From JABDMH01 sp965223165 (GTDB lineage: Bacteria > Bacteroidota > Bacteroidia > Chitinophagales > Saprospiraceae): a stretch of DNA of 64,000 nucleotides. The stretch covers positions 124,001 through 188,000 of the forward strand of contig CBDCVQ010000011.1 in the NCBI GenBank assembly GCA_965223165.1, read 5' to 3'. The notes below the pieces were generated by a model. That model worked only from the letters and a program-made list of their open reading frames with translations, made no database searches and was not told the origin of the DNA. Shown here in pieces: positions 34,939-45,100 of the stretch (position 1 is the first letter of the stretch; each line of letters starts with the position of its first letter). Made by a program: the position numbers and the translations under genes.

Positions 34939-35924
34939 CAGCCACCGATCGTTGACATGGATTCGGAGACGGGCAGATGACCGCGGCGACGCTCGGCCTC
35001 AAAGCCATCCTTGGCTCTGGATACTACCGCATCGAGGAGCATAGATTTGATCTGCTCGTCCGTGGCTCCCGCACGCAGCAGGTCGCGGACATTAAAGATC
35101 CCTTGGTCATAGAGGCAAGTACGCAACATGCCCTGCGGCGTAATGCGCAAGCGATTGCAACTGCCACAAAAGGTACGGCTGTAGGCAGCGATAATACCGA
35201 TTTTTCCTTTGAACCCATCCACCTGGTAGACGCTTGCGGTCGCGCTCTTTTCCGTGGGCACGCGTTGCATCGGTGGGAGATGTGCCTGCAATCGCTCAAG
35301 AATCTGCCGATGGTTCCACATTTGCTCGGCTGCTCTGGCACCTACCCCATTGAAGGGCATCTCCTCAATGTATCGCACCGTCACTGGATATTCCCTAGCT
35401 AACTTGCTCATGGGTATGATGTCATCGGTATTTCTAGTGCCCATCACCACCATGTTGATCTTGGTAGGAATTTCGTACTCCAGCAGGCGATGGAAGGTGG
35501 CCAGTACTCGGTCCAACTGATCCCGCCGGGTGATCTCGTGAAATCGCTGCCGATCCAGCGAATCGAGGGAAAGGTTGACCGAGGTAATCCCCATCTCCTT
35601 AAACCTGGGCACGATATCATAGCTCAGGGTGCCATTGGTCGTGATATGTAGTTGCTCCAGACCAGACCGGCCCATCTTCTCGAGAAACTGGACCATGTCC
35701 TTGCGGAGAAAGGGTTCTCCTCCTGTGATACGCAACTTGGTGATCCCCAACTCGATGAATAGCTCAACCAACCGGACCATCTCCTCGTAGCTGAGTAAGT
35801 CGGCTCGAGGGACAAAGTTAATGCCCTCCTCAGGCATGCAGTAGAAGCAACGGAGATTACAGCGATCGGTCACTGCCAATCGCACGTAGTTGATTTGCCT
35901 GCCATGGTTGTCGATCAGCGTCAC
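34938..35924 (-). CDS. moaA: GTP 3',8-cyclase MoaA (radical SAM)
   Basis: A 328-residue protein from a GTG start. The radical SAM CxxxCxxC cluster is CNLRCFYC. The C-terminal second cluster is FCGSCNRLRIT plus the later TCLYDQG. ITGGEPFLRKDM and NLSLDSLD strands are present. It ends in STIGG, the Gly-Gly tail of MoaA. The first enzyme of the pathway, it heads a moaA-moeA-moaC-mobA operon with a perfect -7 box 26 bp upstream. Confidence 0.95.
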   Translation of the reverse strand: MTLIDNHGRQINYVRLAVTDRCNLRCFYCMPEEGINFVPRADLLSYEEMVRLVELFIELGITKLRITGGEPFLRKDMVQFLEKMGRSGLEQLHITTNGTLSYDIVPRFKEMGITSVNLSLDSLDRQRFHEITRRDQLDRVLATFHRLLEYEIPTKINMVVMGTRNTDDIIPMSKLAREYPVTVRYIEEMPFNGVGARAAEQMWNHRQILERLQAHLPPMQRVPTEKSATASVYQVDGFKGKIGIIAAYSRTFCGSCNRLRITPQGMLRTCLYDQGIFNVRDLLRAGATDEQIKSMLLDAVVSRAKDGFEAERRRGHLPVSESMSTIGG

Positions 35925-35949
35925 TACCTGCTGGAATTTTCGTGCCTTT

Positions 35950-35957
35950 CAAAGATA
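35950..35957 (-). promoter_or_regulatory. moaA -7 box TATCTTTG
   Basis: TATCTTTG on the minus strand matches TAnnTTTG exactly and lies 25 bp upstream of the GTG start, predicting a leader of about 20 nt for the moa operon. A TTG is found somewhat closer than the usual -33 spacing. Confidence 0.5.
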
Positions 35958-36028
35958 GAATTAATCCTCCAAGCAAGCTGCTATGGTGGCGTCTGTGCGT
36001 TCCGCGTCAGGCGCGGTTCCCCCATCCA

Positions 36029-36442
36029 TCAGTTGCGATTCTCCTTGCGCCAAACCACTTTGAGGGCCGACCATTGCTTATCCACGGCACAGACCTTGAC
36101 ATCCACCAAGCCTATAGCCAGTGCGGTGTTTCGCACCAAGTCCTCGGTGACATCCGTGGGTATTTTGGCACTTTTCTTATACCACGAAAACCAGATCATG
36201 CCATTTTTCTTGATCTGGTCCTTTAGCGAGTCCATACCTGCCTCGACCTCCGCCGCCGTCTTGCAAAAGATGTGGATTCCGTCCAGATCTCGATCTGCCT
36301 GTTGAAAGGTGACTCCTTCCACCGGGCCGAGGATATCAAAGTAGTGATCTGGTGCATCAATGATCATCCAGGCACTCCCTGGCTTCATACCCAGTTTCTT
36401 GAAGAGGGGTCGACCGGAGTAACCTTCCGTCTGCGTAGTCAT
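36029..36442 (-). CDS. DUF3052 family protein
   Basis: A 137-residue protein matching DUF3052: YSGRPLFKKLGMKPGSAWMI near the N-terminus, HIFCKTAAEVEA in the middle and IPTDVTEDLVRNTALAIGLV followed by DVKVCAVDKQWSALKVV. The family has no established biochemical role; TDVTED and the C-terminal WSALK motif are its diagnostic parts. It follows the FAD oxidoreductase gene by 36 bp on the same strand, so may be the last gene of the glycosyltransferase operon. Confidence 0.8.
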   Translation of the reverse strand: MTTQTEGYSGRPLFKKLGMKPGSAWMIIDAPDHYFDILGPVEGVTFQQADRDLDGIHIFCKTAAEVEAGMDSLKDQIKKNGMIWFSWYKKSAKIPTDVTEDLVRNTALAIGLVDVKVCAVDKQWSALKVVWRKENRN

Positions 36443-36478
36443 CTGATCAAGATAGGCATTTCCGACACCTCTGGTTTG

Positions 36479-37831
36479 CTAGCTGTCCAAGCCCACCTGG
36501 CCGGCCAGTGACTTGCCCTGGGGCACGAAGTCTGTGCGATATCCCATCTCCCGGCAAGCACTCGCGGCCACTCGGATCGAGTTGTTGACACTTCGTTCGT
36601 CGGGATAAATGTGCCGCATACCTGCAGCAAAAACACCGGGCAGCGGCAAGTCTACCGGCAGTACTTTTTGCGAAAAAGCGGAATTGCAAATGGGTGCGGC
36701 AGTAAGCGATCGGAACACGTGTTGATCCATGATCCAAGAGCGGTCGAAGTCGGCCCGTATGCCGGTGAGGTGATCGATCATGCGCCGAGCTATTTCTCGC
36801 TTTTCCTCTTGTGCCAGGGGGCTATCCAGGGTAAAGTACTTGGATAAGTACACGATGTGCCGCCCGCCATAGATCTGTGGAGGCACCAGATTCGTGTGTT
36901 CGATGATGCCGGTAAAAGGCAAGCGGCCATCCGAAATGTTGAGCCAGTAGATATCGCTCAAGGGCTGCGTCAACTCCAGGACCACTACCACCACCCCCAG
37001 ATATCGGATTTGAGCCAGGCGTCCAGCCAGTTGCGGCGCCGGATCCTGGAGCACCTTCGCCAACGCAGGCGCCGGCAATGCGAATAATACCTGCTCCGCC
37101 CGAAAAACCTGCCCACCCGATGTCTTCAACGACACCTCTTGCTCCCGGGTTTCGATCGTCTCCACCCTGGCTTGGGGTACCAGACGCGCTCCCATCTGCT
37201 CTAGCCTTTCCAACAGCGGCGTGAGTAAGCTACGGAGGCTGCCTTGCAGGTACCCCAAACTTTCCACTCCCCGTCGTCGCGAGTGAAACCGTTGTCGCAA
37301 TCGTCCCACCAACCAACTTAGCGGAACTTCTGATGCGCTGGCACCAAATTTCGCCTCCATCAGGGGTCTCCAGACCAGGTGGGACGTTGAATCTCCCGCG
37401 TACCTCTTTAACCATGCTAAAGCGGACATCTCCTCATACTTTCGCCAGTCAGCCATCGTGGACAAATACAGACTGGATAAGGCAAACCGGAACTTATCGA
37501 TGAGGCCCAGGTGAGGAAAAGTCAGCAAATCCCTAGCAGCGCCAAAGTCGTGGACACGACCATCGTAGAACAGACCCATCTTCGGTTGAAAAAATGCCAG
37601 CTGGTCGGTCAGGTCTAATTCATCCAATAGCCAACGCAGCTCGTCATCGTGCTGGAAGAAGTGGTGGTAATAATGCTCCAACCAAGTATCGCCCACGGCA
37701 AAGGTCTTCAGCAATCCTCCAAATGCTGTGTCCGCTTCCAAGACGGTGACGCTGGCTCCCGATTTGGCCGCCAGGTAGGCAGCACTGAGACCGATCATGC
37801 CTCCCCCAACAATCAGAAGTTCTCTGGGCAT
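36479..37831 (-). CDS. FAD-dependent oxidoreductase (amine oxidase/protoporphyrinogen oxidase-like)
   Basis: About 450 residues. It starts with the dinucleotide motif LLIVGGGMIGLSAAYLAAKS, then VLEADTAFGG, and ends with a FAD-contact region GVFAAGMRHIYPDERSVN. The middle YHHFFQHDDEL and the KFG.SASEVPLSWL region resemble oxidoreductases found beside glycosyltransferases in polysaccharide loci. The ATG at 37831 is right because the dinucleotide fold starts there; a longer frame from 38128 would overlap the glycosyltransferase. Role probably in sugar or lipid carrier oxidation; unproven. Confidence 0.8.
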   Translation of the reverse strand: MPRELLIVGGGMIGLSAAYLAAKSGASVTVLEADTAFGGLLKTFAVGDTWLEHYYHHFFQHDDELRWLLDELDLTDQLAFFQPKMGLFYDGRVHDFGAARDLLTFPHLGLIDKFRFALSSLYLSTMADWRKYEEMSALAWLKRYAGDSTSHLVWRPLMEAKFGASASEVPLSWLVGRLRQRFHSRRRGVESLGYLQGSLRSLLTPLLERLEQMGARLVPQARVETIETREQEVSLKTSGGQVFRAEQVLFALPAPALAKVLQDPAPQLAGRLAQIRYLGVVVVVLELTQPLSDIYWLNISDGRLPFTGIIEHTNLVPPQIYGGRHIVYLSKYFTLDSPLAQEEKREIARRMIDHLTGIRADFDRSWIMDQHVFRSLTAAPICNSAFSQKVLPVDLPLPGVFAAGMRHIYPDERSVNNSIRVAASACREMGYRTDFVPQGKSLAGQVGLDS

Positions 37832-37836
37832 GCGTA

Positions 37837-38793
37837 TTAGACTTCCGATTCGATCGATTCGTAGACGGACTCCACGATATACTGCGGCCGTTTCTTCACC
37901 TCGAAATATATGCGGCCGATGTACTCTCCGATGATACCTAAGGTAAACAGGAGGAGGCCTCCCAGAAAGAAGAGTCCCACGGCTAGCGAAGCCAAGCCCG
38001 GCACATCCGCTGGAGAATACCCCAATATCTTGAAGTCCAGCAGTCGGTGCACAATGAAAAAGAGACCGATAAAAAAGGAGCAGAAGGACATCACAAAGCC
38101 AATGGAAGTAGCCACTCGAAGTGGCCATATGGAAAAATCAAAAAGTCCGTCCAACGCCAACTGCCATAGCTTTCGCATACTGTACTTCGAGCTACCTGCT
38201 TGGCGGGGGGATCGCACATAGGGTATGCCGATGTGCCGAAAGCCAGCGTAGGCACGCAGCCCTCGCACAAACCTGATCTGCTCCGGCATCTGACGAGTGA
38301 GGACGTCTACCACCTGTCGATCCATCAAGCAAAAGTCACCGCTGTCCAAGGGCAATCTACCCTGGCTAAGGCGATTGGCAAGGCGGTAGAACAATGAGTA
38401 TGCCCACCGCTTGAAAAAGGGCTCCTTTCGTTTTTGCCGCACGCCATACACCACCTGATAGCCCTCCTCCCACTTCTGCAGAAAGGCTTCGATCAACCGC
38501 GGCGGATCCTGAAGGTCGGCGTCCAATATGACCACGGCATCGCCTCGCGCCTTGATCAACCCGGCTGAAATCGCCGCCTGCTGTCCAAAGTTTCTCGACA
38601 AACGGACGTAGCGAAAGCGGTGATCGCGGTCCACCAACTCCCGCAATCGCGCACCGGTCTGATCGGTGGACCCATCATCGACCATGACCACTTCAAACAT
38701 CTGACGCCATCGGGCCCCCTCAGCCACCAGGGCTTTGTACAGGGGCATCACACCTACCTCCTCATTGTACAGCGGAACAACAATACTTATCAC
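37837..38793 (-). CDS. Family 2 membrane glycosyltransferase (DPM1/GtrB type)
   Basis: A 318-residue protein. The GT2 domain (IVVPLYNEE, VDDGSTDQT, DADLQDPP) covers residues 1-220, followed by two transmembrane helices (FVMSFCSFFIGLFFIVH and LAVGLFFLGGLLLFTLGII). This is the architecture of polyprenyl-phosphate sugar transferases such as GtrB or DPM synthase. It would load a sugar onto a polyprenyl phosphate at the inner membrane. It is adjacent (5 bp) to the FAD oxidoreductase gene. Confidence 0.88.
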   Translation of the reverse strand: MISIVVPLYNEEVGVMPLYKALVAEGARWRQMFEVVMVDDGSTDQTGARLRELVDRDHRFRYVRLSRNFGQQAAISAGLIKARGDAVVILDADLQDPPRLIEAFLQKWEEGYQVVYGVRQKRKEPFFKRWAYSLFYRLANRLSQGRLPLDSGDFCLMDRQVVDVLTRQMPEQIRFVRGLRAYAGFRHIGIPYVRSPRQAGSSKYSMRKLWQLALDGLFDFSIWPLRVATSIGFVMSFCSFFIGLFFIVHRLLDFKILGYSPADVPGLASLAVGLFFLGGLLLFTLGIIGEYIGRIYFEVKKRPQYIVESVYESIESEV

Positions 38794-38838
38794 GCTTTGT
38801 GGTCATTTGGAATGGGGACAAGATAAGACAAAGGGTGG

Positions 38839-39906
38839 TCACTGCCGCGGTGATAGGCCTTGGAAGAGTTTGGCAAACTTTGCCCGACGCACCTCCAAAT
38901 CAAATCGTGGCGTGATCTGCGAGCGCGCCGCCCGGCCCCCTTCGACCCTTGCTTCGGCAGTCAACGAAAGCGCCTCCTGTATCCGCTCGGAAAATGCTTG
39001 CTGGGCACAGCGCTCGACAATAAATCCGGCCTGGCCGACGATCTCAGGCATGGCACCCACGGCACTGACGATGGGTACACACTCGCATAGCATGGCCTCG
39101 CAGAGACTGTTGGGAAAACCCTCCGAGCGCGAAGGCTGCAAATAGAATTTATGCCTGCTTAGGTGTGCCCTAATCTCTGTATGGTCGAGAAAGGGCAGGC
39201 AAGTCAGATTGGGAGGGGCCGGCCCAAAGCCGACGGCTATATCTTCTCTAACGCCGATCACGGTGAAGGTGTGGTCTGAAAACTCATTTGCGATGGCCCA
39301 AATGAGGTCAAGGCCTTTGATCCTGGCTCTTACGGGGTCTTTGACGGAAGCCAAGGTGATAAAGTCGGCCACCCGCTTCGATCCGTCGGACTGCCACCGG
39401 CGGCTGTCAAAGCCGTTGTGGATCACATGGATCGGCGTGGCCAAATGGGGAATAAATGCCTTGATCCCCTGATCGCGATGGACGGGATCCGTCAGAAACG
39501 TACTGCGTGAATAGACGAGGGTCTCGTCGGCCGGTGCGATCGCCGAGCACTGCTCATAGCACCAAGTCAATACCTTTCTGAGCCGTGCTAATCTGAAGCC
39601 GCCAAATTGAAGCTTCGGATAGGATACACTATCTGCCCCTCCCGGAATGACGATCGAAGGTATGCCCCTCCATCTGGCGAATAGTATCGGGAGGATGCAC
39701 CAGTAGCCTCCGAAGCGCATGACGACCACATCTACGGACCAAATGTGCCGCAGCAAGAAGGCCAGTTGGCGAACAAAGCTAAGCATCGTCCGGCTTCTCT
39801 GGCGCCAATCGGCATGGTGATGTACGACCTGCGCCCCCTGCGCAAACATCTCGATGTCTTTCTGCACAAATGGAAATCGATGGGCATAGAAATAGGCAAT
39901 CTTCAT
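38839..39906 (-). CDS. GT4-type glycosyltransferase
   Basis: A 355-residue GT-B protein with an N-terminal IAYFYAHRFPFVQKD, the ADP-like contact EGFPNSLCEAM with the catalytic Glu in PSRSEGFPN, and the C-terminal VVSAVGAMPEIV. It transfers a sugar from a nucleotide donor, probably in surface polysaccharide synthesis. It overlaps the sulfotransferase by 4 bp, so the two are translationally coupled. Confidence 0.83.
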   Translation of the reverse strand: MKIAYFYAHRFPFVQKDIEMFAQGAQVVHHHADWRQRSRTMLSFVRQLAFLLRHIWSVDVVVMRFGGYWCILPILFARWRGIPSIVIPGGADSVSYPKLQFGGFRLARLRKVLTWCYEQCSAIAPADETLVYSRSTFLTDPVHRDQGIKAFIPHLATPIHVIHNGFDSRRWQSDGSKRVADFITLASVKDPVRARIKGLDLIWAIANEFSDHTFTVIGVREDIAVGFGPAPPNLTCLPFLDHTEIRAHLSRHKFYLQPSRSEGFPNSLCEAMLCECVPIVSAVGAMPEIVGQAGFIVERCAQQAFSERIQEALSLTAEARVEGGRAARSQITPRFDLEVRRAKFAKLFQGLSPRQ

Positions 39907-40814
39907 TGATCTGATCCCTCGTGGTCATGCGACTCCCGGCTGGCTCCCAACGTCTCAGGCTCGCGCCAAGACGACAGATCCCAGCCGGTCCATGACTCAA
40001 GTCTGCGTAGTTCCGGAAGATACCTGTCTCTTAGTCTATGTTGAAGATCGGCGTTAAGCTGCGGGCGCTCCTTCAAGATGATCGTTTGATTGTTCGACAG
40101 TTTTACAAGCATCCTTTGAACCCACTCGGGACTCACCCAACGTTTGAGCGGTTGGGCCCATGGGTGCTGCACCCACCGATCAAACTGGTAAGGGGTAATG
40201 TTCCCGCCAAGGGAACGATTGAGATGAATCCCTTTAAAGGGAAGTGTTTGCGTAAAGTCTATGCCCAAAAAGTCACACAATGCTCTCACCGTATTTGTCT
40301 TGTCCCGCGCAAAGGCGTCAAAATTAATCAGGAGTACTTGATCTCTGCCAAACCGATTGATGAAAGGTTCAATCTGGCTAGCATACTTTCCCGTGTCAAA
40401 CAATATGGGATGCTTTTCCAGGGCCTTCTCCAGACTCGACTTGATCCGCCCTTTCTGATACAGATGCATGTAATGAGATATCAATCGATCCAGCGGGTTT
40501 CTTACCACATAGATAAACTTAGTCTTGGGGTTGTACTGATGAATCTGATCGACCAAATCACTTCGCACGTATGGAGCTTTCGTATAAGTCGTGGATCCTT
40601 CTCCCCAGAGGCCTTCATGTCCCAGCTCAAAATTTTGGTGGTATCGACGGATGGCCTTGCTGTCAAACGTTTGCTGCTGATCACTGAAAAAATCAGGTTC
40701 GCGCGAGCGACTAAAATTGACCTGCGGATGAGAGGCCAAGATGGCGCACAATGAGGACGTGGCACACTTCATGGCACCGATTAGCATGAAGTCCACTTTT
40801 TTCTCTGGTCTCAC
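39903..40814 (-). CDS. Sulfotransferase
   Basis: A 303-residue PAPS-dependent sulfotransferase. The 5'-phosphosulfate loop is LIGAMKCATSSL near the N-terminus, and the 3'-phosphate motif VVRNPLDRLISHYMH lies in the middle. The conserved Arg/Ser set and the GEGSTTYTKAP segment are intact. It would transfer sulfate to a sugar hydroxyl, making a sulfated polysaccharide or glycolipid. It lies between two glycosyltransferases with 4-bp overlaps, so it belongs to the same operon. Confidence 0.87.
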   Translation of the reverse strand: MRPEKKVDFMLIGAMKCATSSLCAILASHPQVNFSRSREPDFFSDQQQTFDSKAIRRYHQNFELGHEGLWGEGSTTYTKAPYVRSDLVDQIHQYNPKTKFIYVVRNPLDRLISHYMHLYQKGRIKSSLEKALEKHPILFDTGKYASQIEPFINRFGRDQVLLINFDAFARDKTNTVRALCDFLGIDFTQTLPFKGIHLNRSLGGNITPYQFDRWVQHPWAQPLKRWVSPEWVQRMLVKLSNNQTIILKERPQLNADLQHRLRDRYLPELRRLESWTGWDLSSWREPETLGASRESHDHEGSDQ

Positions 40815-42088
40815 GACGGGGATATTGTTTGATCGAATAGGTGAGCTAGTTTCTTGCTCTGCGATTCCACGCTGATGCCTGCTACTTCGTAGTTGGGAGC
40901 ACTCACCGCCCCTGCATGCCTGTATGCCGCATAGAATCTCTTAATGGCATGGCAGAGGCCGTCTTCGTCATCATGACCAATCAGCGCCTGCCCATGGTGC
41001 ATTTTCAGTAGTCTACTACAATCCCCGTCCGGATCACCCAGACCAAGGATAGGTCTGCCAGCACTCAAGTAGTCATAGGTTTTCATCGGAATGTGTCCCG
41101 CCTCAATCGAATCACGCGATAGCGTCAGAATCAACACCTGCTTGTTGCGCATCAGTTGTTGGGCATCCGTGTGCTGCTCATAAGGATAATGTGTTACAAG
41201 CGCCTCTAATTCTGCAGCTTTGATGGCTCTCTTGACGCTACCGTCAATGGCGCCGTACAGGTGGATTTCGAGATCGTCCGCCAGCGACGGAATCTCGGTG
41301 ATAGCCAGACCCAGGGCTTGCCACAACTTCTCGGGATTTCTACCAGCCGCCATATAGCCAAAGTAGGCCATCGTAAATTTCTCTGTAAGAGTGACCTTGT
41401 GGTCTTGGCATGGTTCAACACCACTAAAAATCGCCACAACCGGTTGATCCGTTTTCTCCTGCAAGTGGTCCTTCCAACGTTGGCTTACAGTAAGGATTTG
41501 ATCGGCCTGATCCAGCACAACTTTCTCCATTTGCCGATGTCGTCTGGCAACCCGCTTGCTCATCGGCATCAGATGGAAAGTCTCGCTCTCTGTCCAGAGG
41601 TCTCTGTAGTCCGCGATCCACTTGACCATATACATCCGCTTGACAAATGCCGCGATCATGTGAGTACTGTGCGGAGGTCCGGTCGACACAACTAGGTCCA
41701 CCGGCTTATCTCTAAGATCAGCCTTGAGATATCTAATGACTCGCTTTGCCCACCTTACCTTGGGATCTGGGACAAAGTAATTGGCGCGCACGAACCGCAG
41801 GCACTTTTGCACTATTTTAGGCCGTCCCGTGTCGAGAAACCCACTGTGAAGGTCTTCATCCCTGGTTAACCAGAAGCGCAAAGATTGATAGGGGTCCCTA
41901 AACGGAATTCTAATTAGCTCGAAGTGGTTTCTCTGGGCAAAAGGCGGTACTGCATCCTCCGCTGCCGTTACTACCCGAACATTCCATCCCATGTCAGGCA
42001 GGTGGTCACAGAATCTTCGCCATCGATGAACCCCTGCGCTGATATTAGGGTCCCAGTAATAGCTAAGTACAAGGACCGTCTTTCTCAT
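40811..42088 (-). CDS. GT-B glycosyltransferase
   Basis: A 425-residue glycosyltransferase: N-terminal VLVLSYYWDPNISAGVHRWR, a KWIADYRDLWTES acceptor-side helix, then the donor domain (YFGYMAAGRNPEKLW) and IPMKTYDYLSAGRPILGL. The motif YDYLSAGRPI contacts the nucleotide sugar. It follows the giant T9SS protein gene by 13 bp on the same strand and overlaps the sulfotransferase by 4 bp. Confidence 0.84.
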   Translation of the reverse strand: MRKTVLVLSYYWDPNISAGVHRWRRFCDHLPDMGWNVRVVTAAEDAVPPFAQRNHFELIRIPFRDPYQSLRFWLTRDEDLHSGFLDTGRPKIVQKCLRFVRANYFVPDPKVRWAKRVIRYLKADLRDKPVDLVVSTGPPHSTHMIAAFVKRMYMVKWIADYRDLWTESETFHLMPMSKRVARRHRQMEKVVLDQADQILTVSQRWKDHLQEKTDQPVVAIFSGVEPCQDHKVTLTEKFTMAYFGYMAAGRNPEKLWQALGLAITEIPSLADDLEIHLYGAIDGSVKRAIKAAELEALVTHYPYEQHTDAQQLMRNKQVLILTLSRDSIEAGHIPMKTYDYLSAGRPILGLGDPDGDCSRLLKMHHGQALIGHDDEDGLCHAIKRFYAAYRHAGAVSAPNYEVAGISVESQSKKLAHLFDQTISPS

Positions 42089-42101
42089 AGACCCAACAAT
42101 G

Positions 42102-45100
42102 TTACTGAATCAGCACCATCTTCTTCGTGGCCGTATAGTCGTCCGCCCTTAGTCGATAGAATAAAATTCCGCCGGTACCGAGGTCGCGAAACCGGACAGT
42201 CACCTGATTCTGGCCCTTGGCAAAATCGCCATAGTAGGTTCTCAGCAGTTTGCCGGTTACGTCAAAGATCGAAAGGCTAGCCGACGTGGCTTGAGGTAAA
42301 ATAAATTCGACGGTGGTCTCCTGCCGGAAGGGATTGGGTCTATTTTGCTTGAGATGGTAACCGCCCGGCGCCAAAGATCCGCTGAAGGAACGTCCGCCCA
42401 GGCCTGGCTCCGAGAGCCCCGTGATCTCCGTCACGCCTTGTCCCTCTCTCTGTGGCTCTCTGATCACGTCGTGCATATCATTGACCTGACTGACCGGACC
42501 GGGCTCGCCACTCACGGTGGTGCCGCAACCCGAGAAATCGCTCTGCACGATCAGCACCACATCACAGAAGTCAACGGTGCCGCTGGGCCAGCTGATCACC
42601 CACAGACGGGCCATGTGGCTGCCAAAGTCATCGCAGAATACTTCCAGGTAGCTGGTATCCTCCTGCCAAGTGTCATCATCCACGCCATCAATGAGCTCCA
42701 CTCGATATTCAATGGCGGTATCGCTGCAAGCCACGCTACTGCTGCTGTTGAATTCGGCCGCCCACACGATGGCGTGTGCGCTATCGACCGTGCCATCCTG
42801 GTCGTTATCCCAGGGCGTCAATCGGGCAGTGAGCGAACTGATACATACCGGTGCCGGCTTCTTGACTGACGCCACGTCAAAGTAATATTCGCAATGGCCC
42901 TCGTTGGCACAGTCATCTTGCAGGGTCACGACCAACTTGTAGCTGCCGTGCGTGAGATTTCCGGAGCTTATGTCAAAGCCCGCGGTGGTGTCACCCGACA
43001 GCTCACCATAGCCGCTATCGATGACGGCCACATCGGTGCCGTCCTTGATTTCTTTCAGATCCCAGTAGTATTTGATCACACCGCAAGCATCCAGTCCGAC
43101 TACACTGGCCTCAAGATCAAAATAGCAGGCGCCCACCTCGATGGCACCGCCATCATCCACCGGGCCGATGATCGTGCACGTGGGTGGCGTGGTATCTCGT
43201 ACAATGATCTTCTGCACACAGCTGTCCATCACCAACTCCCGATTACGCCACCACTGACCATCCAATGGTTCGCCATACCCGCACCAATCAGCAAAATACC
43301 AGGTGCGTAAGATCTTGTAGCACGCAGCATCGCCACCAACAATCTTAAAGACTTTGTCATTGTGGCCAATGCCCACAATCCTGCAGTCATCGTCAAACTT
43401 GTAGGTCGCATAACCTGTGCCTTCGGGACCGGCAGCACCGACCACGTTGCCGTCGGGCCCATAGCTGATGTCGCAGGTGACCACTTCCGTGTCATGTGGG
43501 ACGTCAAACATGTACTTGTTCAGCTCACACTCATTGCCTACCCAGATTCGCTGGTGACGGTAGATGGTGTCGACTGCGTGCCGCAGACTGTCGGCAATAC
43601 CATGCTCATCGTAGAACTCATCCGGACAGCCTTGCCAGATCTTAAATTTTCGGAAGATGTACCCCTGACCGCAATGATCAATTTCACACCAGACATCCTG
43701 CTCGCAATAGACATTCTCTTCACAGTTGACTATCACTACTCCCTTCTGGAAGTCGGTCGTATCCTGATAATAGTGGCAGTCCGTGATCAATGAGTCAATC
43801 CAGAGATAACCCAGGTGCTCATCGAATACTCGCACCCGCTCGTAGTAGCTGGTGCATTGACAGATGCTATCATAGAAGGTGATATCACCGTCGATCTCGC
43901 TGCCCTCTCCGTCCACATAATTGCCATAGGGATCACGCCAAGCCTTGCAGTAACCGCCGAAGATGTCATCCAATGCCTCATTAGCATCCTTCGCACCGCC
44001 TTTGGCCTGATCGACGATGTATTCCAAGCTTACGGGATGAATCTCATCCGGATATGCATATCGGTTTTCCTTGTAAACCTTACAAGTGATAAACTCCTCC
44101 TCCACGACGTCCTTCACCACCTCCACGGGCGTCTTATCTTCGACCCACACCTGACTCCAGGACGTCGACCAATTGCACCAGTAATCCATCACCAGCACTT
44201 CAACGGGGACGGACCCACATGCATCCGAACAATCAAATGGCACCGACTCACTCCAGCCTCCACCGATCTGTCGTACCTCATCAAGAAGTCCCTGAATCAG
44301 CTGCTGCTCGTCGATCTCGCCACTCAGCAATGGCAAGGAAACAGCAAAGCCGTCGTCACATAGCTCGATCGCACCGAGCAAATCCGTTTCTTCAAAGGCA
44401 AATTTTTCGGCCAGTCCCCTGTCCTCGACCATATCACCAGGTGGTACGGATACGACCTGAGGCAACTCAGCAACACCAATCACCAAGGTGCCCAGCGCTT
44501 TCGCCAACAGTTTGTCAAACGCCGCGCCCTCTAGATGTCGATTGTCCTTACACTCTATCGTAGCGTATCGGATTAGATCGTAAACCATGGCATTGTGCAA
44601 GAGCCGCTCACAATCCAGGCTGTCGTTGCGCCACCAGTCCAACTGTTTGGCATAGTGTGCCTCAATCTCATCACAATGCTTGTCGTCCTCCAAGGTCAAA
44701 CACCAGATCGTGTCGTGGCCATCCGTCCAGATCCAATCCACGGCATCTTCTCGCTCCCCTTCGGAGATGCCACAATACGCATCGGTCACATTGTAGCACA
44801 GATCCACACAAAACTCCTTCCAATCTGTGCGCCGAGCGAGTACCTGCTCTACACCACAATTGTCCCAACTGCCTTCATCCAGATCTTTGGCATCCACCCA
44901 CACTTTCTTGTCGCTCAGGCTTACGGTCACGCCCTTGTCCACGACGGCTACGGGAGCGGTCTGGTCCTTCACCATGACGTAACAGGTATCGGTCGCCATC
45001 AGGTGGCAACTGTCATATACTTCATACACGATCGCTATCGGGCAATCCGTCTTAGGCAGCTTGATTGGGTGCGGATAGCCGTAGCAGATGCCAGGAAATG

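Noticed and set aside
37831..38128. N-terminal extension of the FAD oxidoreductase
   Set aside because: It lies within the glycosyltransferase gene; the dinucleotide motif starts right after the ATG at 37831.
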